This document shows positions 56,133-64,000 of a stretch of 64,000 nucleotides of DNA, piece by piece. The position numbers were made by a program, and so were the translations under genes. The notes beneath the pieces are model-generated. The model searched no databases and was not told where the DNA came from. It saw only the letters and a list, made by a program, of their open reading frames with translations. Numbering within the stretch: position 1 is the first letter of the stretch; every line of letters starts with the position of its first letter. This stretch comes from Heliopora coerulea (lineage: Eukaryota > Cnidaria > Anthozoa > Scleralcyonacea > Helioporidae): positions 62,001 through 126,000 of the forward strand of contig JASJOG010000188.1 in the NCBI GenBank assembly GCA_030142905.1, given 5' to 3'.

Positions 56133-59100
56133 CTACTTGTCCGGGCTAAATCGAACACGTCTTTTCTTCAAATGAACCCAGTTTTTAATAACAGTGTTTA
56201 GATCTAACCCCTCTGAAATATCTCTTTCACATGAAATCAACATAAGATCTTCCAGGCGATCTTGGAGCACAGTTCTTCTTAGCTTGTTCTTGACCACTTT
56301 CAGTTTGCTGAATGATCTTTCATTTGAAGCCACAGTGACTGGTGCCGTTTGAAGAAAGGTGAACGCCATGTTGCAAGTGGGATAGATGAGCTTTCTCTTA
56401 CTGACGAAGGCAGCAACTTCACGGACTGACTTAGTTTTCAACGGTTTTCCGCCAATGGACTCTTCTCTCAAGACAATGAGCTCTCCGACAAGGTTTTCAC
56501 TTGTTAAGCTTCCGCCCAACAACTTGCACAAGCTCTCTGTTAATTCTCCACTGATTTCTTCCCACGGTGGCAGCAAGACTGAAAAGGTTTTATGTTCATA
56601 AAAACCCGATTCCAGTTCGCTCTACAATCTGTAATAATCTCATCAAGAACAGAGAATGTTTCCTTCCGGTAAAAACTAGCGAAACCAACCTCAGCCTCGT
56701 TTTCACACGTATCATCCATCCTCCTTGGGGGCACTCTTCTCCTGTGATGATGACTGAATTCCTCTTCCGGGTCGCATTCAACGTGCCTTGCCATCGCTGC
56801 AGCAGACTTCACCTGCTTATTCTACATCAACTTCATTGCGAATCCTTTCCAAAGCCTTTGTTGTCGTGGACACCAAAGTAAGGGCATCAAGCAAGTTCAA
56901 ACCTTCTTCCTGAAGCTGAACGACGAGCACGTTGCAATGACGCATAATAAATCTCATTATTCCCAGGGTAAAAATGAAGTCGTACATTTTCATTTTCTTC
57001 AGAAGTGCATTGGCCTGATCACAGGTGTTTGTGTCCGAATCCAGCTCTTTGTCGATAATTTTCTGAAGCAGAGAGACTATCGACTCAAAGGAGATCCAAA
57101 CACTGTTGATGGACTCCGATCTGGCTATCCACCGAGTTTGCGAAAGATTTCGCAGCTTTAATACTCCTTCGACGTTCTCTTGTGCTTTTGCAAGTGCTTC
57201 AGACCGCTTGGTGCTGCTTGAGAAAAACGAGTACATTGATTGTAGGACGACAAACATTGATGACACGATGGTACAAGCTTTGCAACTTCGCTCTACAAAT
57301 GTATTCAACCGATGAGCTTAGCACGGAATGTCAGGCACTTCCTTCTCTGGGAAATCTTTTTTGATCTTCTCATTAAGCTTCTTGTGACAACCGTTGTACT
57401 CTCCAGACATACACGCCGTGAAGTCATAGGACTGGAAAAAGAGCTTCCCCACATCGACACTATGTTTGTTGAGACATCTCAATATCTCTGTTGCATGTCC
57501 ATCGCCAAATTTATCTCCTAGCACCGTCAAAGAAAGCAAACGTTCCACCAGTTTGTTATCTGCGACGTACCTCACAACAATAGACATCTGGTCTTTATTG
57601 CTCGTATCGGGAGTCTTGTCGACCATCACCGAGAATGCTGGTGCTTCTTCTAATTCCTTGACAACTCGATGTCGGACTGCATCACCAATGAGCTTGATAA
57701 ACTCATTTTGAGAACATCTACTCAAGTATGTGACATGATAAGGACGCATTCTCTCCTCGTTCAGCCAATAACTCAGTAGGCGGCAGTGGCGACTCAACAA
57801 CTGACTACTTGGTAGAAGTTGCTGGATTCATCTGTTTCTCCACGAAACGAAATTTCCTGCATGGCTAAAGTGCGGACAATATCACAAAGGATGGTGACCA
57901 CTCTGGTGTTGAATGTGGCATCATCTGCTTCCTCAATTAACTCCTGGCGACGAGATGAATCCAAAAGTGCATCAACTTTTTGATTAGGATTTATAAATCT
58001 GGCAAAATCCCTTAGTGACCCTACGTGTCCCTGGCTCGTGAAATGCTGTGAAAGTTTCCCTTTCTTCTTGGTTCCGACACTCTTCATCTTATGCCACTGC
58101 CTAACTCCATTTACTGTCCAAGCTTTGTCTGCTGAGTGTCTTCCAACTCCTTCTGGGAACAGGCAACACACGAAACAAAAAGCTGCATCTTTCTGGACGC
58201 TATATTCAAGGTGAGGGTAATCCTTGTACCATTGGCTCGAAAACCTATTTTGTTTACCAGGTGGGATATTTGAATCGTTGCTTGGGTAGGCCGCTAATTT
58301 GGGTTGGTAAGGCATCATGTTGATTAGAAATTCCCGTTGGTTATTGGATGAAATTTCACCTCGCTTTCCCGGATCGTGTTCCAGCAAATAAGCTGTTTCC
58401 TGCCGAGAAACTGATCCTCTGCTTTTCTCTTTCTTTATCTTTCCCAAACAGCGTTCTCCACATTTCTTTAACTTGTTGCTCTGGTTTGCCATACTTTCTG
58501 CAAGCTCAACCACCGAAACAGCAATTGTTCAATGTTAGGAACTCTTGGCTTTTTCATCTCTTCTAAAATTAAGTGGCCTGTTCTATCTAGACTGCTCGTC
58601 ATATGTTGGAGTTTCCCGGCACAAGTAATCCATGAGGCATCCGATTCATCTTCTGCATCACTTGACTCAGCAGACCCACAGCTATTCTCATTGACAAAGG
58701 TATCCATATCTGCCATCTGCGACTGCGACGTAATATCCACGAGGCGTGTCTGGCTAACTGTATCTTTCGTTTCCACTGGTGATACATCCACGCCAACCTT
58801 TTTTTTTGCTCCTGGTTTGAGGTGGTTCCACTATCCGAGGCTTGGTGGTGGAATTGCTCCTGTCGGCTGAGCCCGAGGTCAACGCTTAATTCATCACACA
58901 GTTCTGGACCGTCTCTCGTTGGGGAAGGCAATTTATCCGCCAAGCAGCTAACCTCCGTTTCCTTCTCTGATTCACGCATAAGCTGATTGGACAGGGTTGC
59001 CGTTGGCGTTAGTTGACGCTGATGTGTGTTTGTACTTGTTAAAACATCTTCATCGACATTGCTCCGAGGTTCTGTTTCACCTTGACCAAAGCACACATTT

Positions 59101-59564
59101 CTACGCTTAGCTACTTCAAAAGGATTTCTTGGTGCGCCAGCAGTCTCGTAAGGCGCGTTTCGTCCCCCATGTTGCTTACGGTTATGTTTTAGTCGATAAT
59201 CGCTGTTAAATTCCGCCCCGCAGTCTGTCGCTTTGCATACTGTTTTTACTCGTCGCCTTTTCATGTTTAAGCAATGCGGTATAGCACAAATTTGAAGCTT
59301 TGCCGCCGGTTCGCGGGTTGGTAGATCTTTGGTTAACGATACTTTAAAACCAGTCTTTATGCTAATCTTGCATACAAATGGACGAAGTTGTAGAAGATAT
59401 GTGTGCGCTATTAAACGACCAAACGCAGACACAGAATTCTCACGGATGTGAAGCTGGTCCGAAAATAACCACTTCCGTTTTATGTCTCGTCTCAATAGGA
59501 CAAAGTCCGGCCAGGAAACTCTATCTCGCAATGCTACTGAAATGTCTACTGTAAATGTCGCCAA
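56133..59564 (-). pseudogene. hAT transposase (TTF zinc finger / DUF4371 / dimerisation type)
   Basis: From the N-terminus (right): a region with a C2H2-like finger (CKATDCGAEFNSDYRLKHNR); a TTF-type zinc finger in 58513-57794 (RFSSQWYKDYPHLEYSVQKD, AAFCFVCCLF); a DUF4371 catalytic part in 57800-57318 (FSVMVDKTPDTSNKDQMS and SYDFTACMSGEYNGC); a middle part with LSQTRWIARSESINS (57308-56817); and the hAT C-terminal dimerisation domain (VTVASNERSFSKLKVVKN) in 56576-56133. The frames shift at each junction and small overlaps differ in phase, so either introns or frameshifts are present. Catalytic-type Asp residues are visible in VDKTPD and SYDF. Related host genes include ZMYM-like and THAP-repressor-like proteins, but the target duplication marks this as a transposon. 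Confidence 0.88.
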
Positions 59565-59862
59565 CTATATTTGGCAGTCTGCCGACTAGAACAATTTCTG
59601 CCGACTGAAAGTCGTGTTACTCGACAGATAGTAAAAACCCGTCGGCACAACAGTTCTTTACTTATTAAGACGATATCGCATTTCAATTACCGTCGTGGTT
59701 CACAGGTTCACGGGACGAGTACACAGGACGTTAATTGAAATGCGATATCGTCTCAAGTAAAAAACTGTTCTGCCGACGGGTTCTAATTATCTGTCGAGTA
59801 ACACGACTTTCAGTCGGCAGAAATTGTTTTAGTCGGCAGACTGCCAAATATAGTTGGCGACA
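59556..59862. repeat. Foldback repeat inside the hAT element
   Basis: Arms 59556-59690 and about 59732-59862 are inverted copies (TGTCGCCAACTATATTTGGC at the outer edge, GCGATATCGTCT at the inner edge) around a loop of about 40 bp. A third partial copy of GTCTGCCGACTAAAACA lies at 59910-59945. It may be hAT subterminal repeats or a nested foldback MITE. The start of the longest N-terminal transposase frame falls inside the left arm. Confidence 0.8.
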
Positions 59863-60359
59863 TAAAAATACGAAAAAGTCTTGGGTAAAACTTTACTTTA
59901 CGGTCTGCCGACTAAAACATAATTTCTGCCGACTGAAAGTCGTGAAAAAAATTTGGGGAGTGTCGCACCCCCCACACACCCCCTTAGCTCCAGGCCTGGT
60001 TATGCTAGTCTCAGTATGTCAGTAATTTGTTACTGATTATATCCATAAGTAATAAATGACATGTAGACACGCGAAGACCATGGCAGTATCTATGTTACAC
60101 CTATTGTAAAGCAGTAGACATATGAGCCAGCATACATTGTAATTCTTTCAGCCATTTGAGCTCTTGTATAGCTGAAAAGTCAAAAATGAGCAAGTCACTT
60201 GTGATCACGAGGTCACATGTTCCATTCTTAAGGACTCTGGTATTTCCTTTGAGCATTAACCCATTACATACATAGACTACCATGTTTAATTTATTCTGAC
60301 TATCATAAGACAAATTTCTTCGTGGAAGAGAGGGTTTGGGGTGGTTGTTGGGGCTGCAA

Positions 60360-60660
60360 TGGGATAAAAATCAACTGAAGCTTGAGAAGCATCCATAAAA
60401 AAAGTTTTATTTTGTTTCATTTCAATTCTGTTCATCTCATCTCTCTTCAGTTTATTTAATTTTATTTCATATATATTTTAATTTCGTTTCAAATTTATTT
60501 AAATCTAATTTTAATTTCATTTAAATTTAATTTCAATTTCATTTCAATTATTTTAAATTATATTTTATTTTTTTACTTTATTTTACTTTACTTTTCTTTT
60601 TTGCACTTTACTTTGCTTTATTTTATTTAATTTTGTTTTATTTACTTTACTATAATTTAT
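60360..60660. repeat. T-rich low-complexity region
   Basis: TTTAT, TTTCAT and TTTACTT units of varying length. No gene. Confidence 0.8.
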
Positions 60661-60835
60661 TGCCTGGCCAACCGCAACATTTGACGCCAACTACTGGGGT
60701 GCCTAAACGTAAAGATCCAAACTTAGACAACTGGAAACAACAAATATTCTAAGCATTTTCAATATTATATTATACTATATATCTTCTATCTCAACTAAAA
60801 GTCGTTTTCATGTATTTTTATATTTACTCTTATAG

Positions 60836-60890
60836 TAAAACCAACAACTGAAATAAACATGCAGGGAGGAGAGAGCCAGCAAGGGAAAAA
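60836..60890 (+). CDS. Probable linker exon F of the PNP/TRADD-N-like gene
   Basis: A 55-base stretch between acceptor TTACTCTTATAG (60835) and donor GTAAGTGC (60891). Entered in phase 1 it reads VKPTTEINMQGGESQQGK, similar in pattern to exon D (KPSEEITFKGNESS). Its length changes the phase from 1 to 2, unlike the other exons, so either the next exon compensates or a boundary is wrong. Confidence 0.45.
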
Positions 60891-61140
60891 GTAAGTGCGC
60901 GAATATTTACTTCAAAATTACTGTAATGATTTATTGCTCAATAATAAAGGGATAGAGCTTAACGTGTTTCTGGAAAAAAATTATGGAACTCAGTATTATA
61001 GGGTGAAACAATAATTTACATATGGTCGAAGAGGTAGGTGGCGGCAGACATGGCCTTACCGGAACATCGTTTATTGGCTATTATTGCATCAAACTTTATA
61101 ACTACTTAGGTAATGTCAGAATCATCCTCAGAGATATACA

Positions 61141-61455
61141 TGAGCAGAAACTTTTCATGATAATCTGACACTGCCGAAGTCAGTTGAAAAATGTTGACTC
61201 GAGCGGGATTTTAACTCGCACCTTCGGGATAACGGTAAGATGAAATATCCAGTCCATGGATAAGCGTTAAGTTGTCGCAAGAATATCTCGTGCAGTTAAA
61301 TTAGATAAATCTCACCTCCAATTCCTGTGGACTCGATAGCTCAACAGGTAGAGCGGCGGACCAGTATCCCGAAGGTAAGAGTTCAAATCCCGCTCGAGTC
61401 AACACTTTTCAGTTGACTTCGGCAGTGTCAGATTATCATGAAAAGTTTCTGTTCG
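61141..61455. repeat. Inverted repeat with tRNA-like sequence
   Basis: Arms 61141-61231 and 61375-61455 are inverted copies (GACTTCGGCAGTGTCAGATT and complement). The right side contains a tRNA-like unit at 61330-61401 with a 7-bp acceptor-like pairing (GACTCGA/TCGAGTC), box A TAGCTCAACAGGTAGAGCG and box B-like GAGTTCAAATCC. The T-stem pairs poorly, so it is a SINE-type element, not a tRNA gene. It is a different family from the SINEs at 1.9-50 kb. Confidence 0.7.
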
Positions 61456-61459
61456 CTTA

Positions 61460-62380
61460 GGTAATGTAGTTAATGCTATTTGCCTTCGACTTAAAAGTAA
61501 AGTAACGGATTGCCCAAATGTATTCCGTTTGTGACTTTATATTCAACTTTAAGAAGTGTTACTGAACGTGATTGCTGTCCATTGTGATTGATGGTTGCAC
61601 GAGGGTTATTAGCATTTGAACAGATTGATCAAGTTAGTGTTCAAATGACCAACTCCCATAAATTTAAACAGTCATTTCCTGTTTATTGCGACTATTAGCA
61701 GAGCCAGAGAAACCTAAGAGAAAGGAATTGTTGGTAACAAACCGAATGGCTGCTTGGGAATCGAGGGTTAACACAATGATTCAGGGAATGTACAGTTGTT
61801 GAGGCTGGTTTCAGAATTGTCATACCTGTTATGAAAGTAACTGAGACCTCTATCTGCACTATCTGCCATACTCCAAGAAAAGCGGGCAATTGCTAAATGT
61901 GTTTCTATTTGACTGCAGAACAGAAAACTTATCACAGTCGACCCAGAACCATAAAAAGCTTGTTATTGTTTTGTGGTCGGTGATAATTGTATAGCTATAG
62001 TTACATGTACGTGACTGATAAAGATCAAGAAAGCATGAGTAATGCATCACCAACATATTCCTGTAAGCATTGTCATTAATCATTTTGGTTTGATAGATGC
62101 ACCACAACTGCTCAGAAAGTTGAACGGAATAAACAAATCTTCTAATGTCCAAAGACTTCGAGGAAGTCTGGGCATTTAGCTGGGATAAAGGTTGCCTATT
62201 CATTCTCCCTGGTGATAATCCGAATTATCAATTGAAACTTAGATCTAAAAATCAAATTGTACACAGCCAGTTTATGTCTACATTACAATCCATTTTGGTC
62301 TTACTGAACTAATTTATATCCAAAATTGGTTAATTTTTGTATTTGAAACTCCAAATTGGCTTTTGATGTAGTTCAACTCT
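61460..62380. other. No gene recognised
   Basis: Intron sequence. A 114-codon - strand frame (62203-61859) has no recognisable motif. Confidence 0.4.
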
Positions 62381-62384
62381 TCAG

Positions 62385-62422
62385 GTCTCCTGCCCCTTGG
62401 CTGTGTATTGCCATCTGCTGTG
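62385..62422 (+). CDS. Possible exon G (weak)
   Basis: 38 bases between CTCTTCAG (62384) and GTAAGTGG (62423). Entered in phase 2 after exon F it reads SPAPWLCIAICC and leaves in phase 1, which would restore the phase used upstream. The residues are hydrophobic and match nothing known to me, so chance is a real alternative. Confidence 0.2.
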
Positions 62423-62429
62423 GTAAGTG

Positions 62430-63590
62430 GGAACAAGTGTTTCCATTAAAAGTGTACTGCTGGTAATGTTTTCAATAATCATGTGTCTGATGGGAACATA
62501 TTGCAGGTAGTGGTGTGGCCTCAATTCTGGCATCTTTATGGCGGTTAGGGTTACATAGTGACAAAGTATTAAGTAGTTTCGCTTTAGGAGAAGTTGTGCC
62601 AGAAATTTATGAAGTCCAGTTGAATGAACTTATTGCGATCAGCTAACCACAGCATTTTGTGCAATTGTACATTGAAAAATCACATTGAGGGGCAAGGGTA
62701 CACTTTAGAATTATTTTCATTCTACCTAAATTGCTAGATAATTTTATTGAGCAGAGTGGGGTGCTTGGTCCTTAATGCGTTAACCTCAAACTCAAGCAGA
62801 TTCAGTGTATTTATACTTTGGCCTATTGTCCTGTTTGCAACAAAGGACTCTTTGAATTGAAAATACGACTATTATTTCGTGAACTTTAATGAGATCATGG
62901 CACACAGTCACGTACAATACATTAGGTATTTTTTCGAACAAATGACTTTTAAACAATATTTTTCACCTAAGACTGGAAAAAACGTTGAGGTTAAGTGAAG
63001 CAATAATCATTGTCAGACTTCCATTCATCGTCATTTGATTGCACTATTCCACCTGATATCCACTTTATTATATTTCATGTAGAGGATAAATAGCGAGAAG
63101 AAAAAATACATGTTTTCAGGTTGTCTTCTTTCTTGGATTAATTATTGTCGGGGATTGCATATACAATCCAGGGTATTTCAGGTATTATACATACAGTGTC
63201 TCCCAGCTTTTCAAAAGCACTTTAGTTTATTAGGTTTCTTCGGGAGGACAAAACTCTTGAAAGTAGAAAGAAAACCAACTTAACCGTGTTTTGAGTCTGA
63301 GGATACAGTTTTAATTGACGCTGCTTTGAACGAGAATGCTAAGAAAGAGCCACTAGAGCAGTAATCCAGTAATAGACAGTAATTTGGCTTTATTTCCTGA
63401 GTAAGGTCCTTTTCCTTTCCAATGAATAAAAGCTGCTCAGTGTAGATATTCTTGGAAGCAAGTACATGTACCAATAAAATAAAATGACAAAGTGATTAGG
63501 AATAATAGCTACAGTCACAAAGCAAGCTAAAGACCTGGGTAAACTTATGATAATACTGAAATAGATATTGTTGGTTATTTCAATCCCCTC
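62430..63590. other. No gene recognised
   Basis: No motif, RNA gene or transposon end recognised. Confidence 0.45.
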
Positions 63591-63593
63591 ACT

Positions 63594-63668
63594 CACCGCA
63601 CAAAGTGTAGTGCCAAGACATTAATCTCGACGTGCGTGGAGTGTCTTTACACGCGTGGTGACTAGGTG
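63594..63668. repeat. Dispersed repeat, copy 2
   Basis: Second copy of the sequence at 5867-5935 (TCTCGACGTGCGTGGAGT core), again followed by a TA microsatellite. Confidence 0.6.
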
Positions 63669-63688
63669 AAGCAGAGTGTATGTTTGTA

Positions 63689-63848
63689 TATATATATATA
63701 CAACAAAATGTAACCGAAAAGCTACACAAGAGACTTGAATACGTAGAGCGCTCGATACCATTACAGGTAGAGCGAAAATGACACAAATAATGATCGCCAG
63801 AGCGCGTGAAACTCGGAGTAGCAACAGCTGAACATTTGTATCTATTTG

Positions 63849-63899
<51 letters not shown>
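63689..63899. repeat. TA microsatellites around a short unique spacer
   Basis: TA runs at 63689-63702 and 63850-63899 enclose about 150 bases that include TAGAGCGCTC, a motif also seen in the retrozyme-like repeat at 8.86-9.43 kb. Confidence 0.8.
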
Positions 63900-63906
<7 letters not shown>

Positions 63907-64000
63907 AGTATATGTCACCTCTATAATATATCTGGAATGCAGGTCTTCCTAAGAAATCACTTGCAGCGAGTGTCGGAAAAATGATGGTGTGAGGCTCTTG

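Larger units (their letters stand above)
55781..59998 (-). mobile_element. hAT transposon (4.2 kb), full length
   Basis: Ends CAGGGCCG and CAGGCCTG (the latter on the - strand view) with an exact 8-bp target duplication GTTATGCT at 55773-55780 and 59999-60006. It carries a transposase relic on the - strand and a foldback near its right end. Confidence 0.92.

Noticed and set aside
56133..59564. A domesticated host gene of the ZMYM or THAP-repressor-like type
   Set aside because: Exact 8-bp target duplication, hAT-like ends and several frame breaks indicate a plain, decayed transposon.
61330..61401. A second tRNA gene
   Set aside because: The acceptor pairing is good, but the T-stem and anticodon stem pair poorly and the 3' part is repeated in inverse orientation.
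63943..64000. An exon at the window end after AATGCAG, reading LPKKSLAASVGKMMV
   Set aside because: The frame meets TGA after 15 codons and no good donor is visible before it. It could be a terminal exon but has no supporting evidence.

Overview
The window is eukaryotic, AT-rich and dominated by transposable elements. It contains spliced GT-AG exons, tRNA-derived SINEs, Tc1/mariner, hAT and Harbinger elements, Penelope-like GIY-YIG fragments, a Ty3-type LTR retrotransposon and non-LTR elements with a restriction-like endonuclease. This mix, together with a purine-nucleoside-phosphorylase (PNP) domain gene carrying a TRADD-N-like exon, suggests a cnidarian, most likely an anthozoan such as a stony coral. 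That assignment is an inference; no rRNA or other marker gene is present. No intact single-exon host gene was found.

One host gene on the + strand appears to run through the whole window. Its first visible exon (1193-1819) and second exon (11638-11787) encode the two parts of a PNP/UDP-phosphorylase (MTA/SAH-nucleosidase-like) fold. A third exon (22504-22899) encodes a domain resembling the TRADD N-terminal domain found next to STAND/NLR-type ATPases. Short linker exons follow at 26857-26925, 32229-32276 and probably 60836-60890. Every exon up to the fifth is phase 1 at both ends, so they form one open reading frame when spliced. The promoter, the 5' exons and any ATPase/repeat C-terminus lie outside the window. 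The likely role is a PNP-effector conflict or innate-immune receptor.

The introns are nested transposons. 1.8-9.4 kb: a SINE 11 bp past the first splice donor, a Penelope-like fragment, a Harbinger element with a MADF gene inside a larger inverted-repeat element, a mariner and a Tc1 element back to back in a TA microsatellite, and a 230-bp unit bounded by hammerhead-ribozyme sequence. 11-21 kb: another GIY-YIG fragment, a 3.75-kb element with long inverted ends, and two retrotransposons of the restriction-like-endonuclease (RLE) class in ATT microsatellites. 24-36 kb: hAT derivatives, SINEs, and repeats separated by ATT runs. 36-44 kb: a third RLE retrotransposon, a nearly complete Tc1 element, and a near-perfect 1.39-kb palindrome of two GIY-YIG gene ends. 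45-50 kb: duplications and a decayed TPR exon on the - strand. 51-60 kb: a full-length Ty3-type element (5-bp target duplication) and a full-length hAT element (8-bp target duplication). 60-64 kb: the last linker exon, an inverted tRNA-like repeat and AT microsatellites.

Almost all transposon genes carry stops or frameshifts. The features most worth following up are the PNP/TRADD-N-like gene and the hammerhead-bearing repeat.
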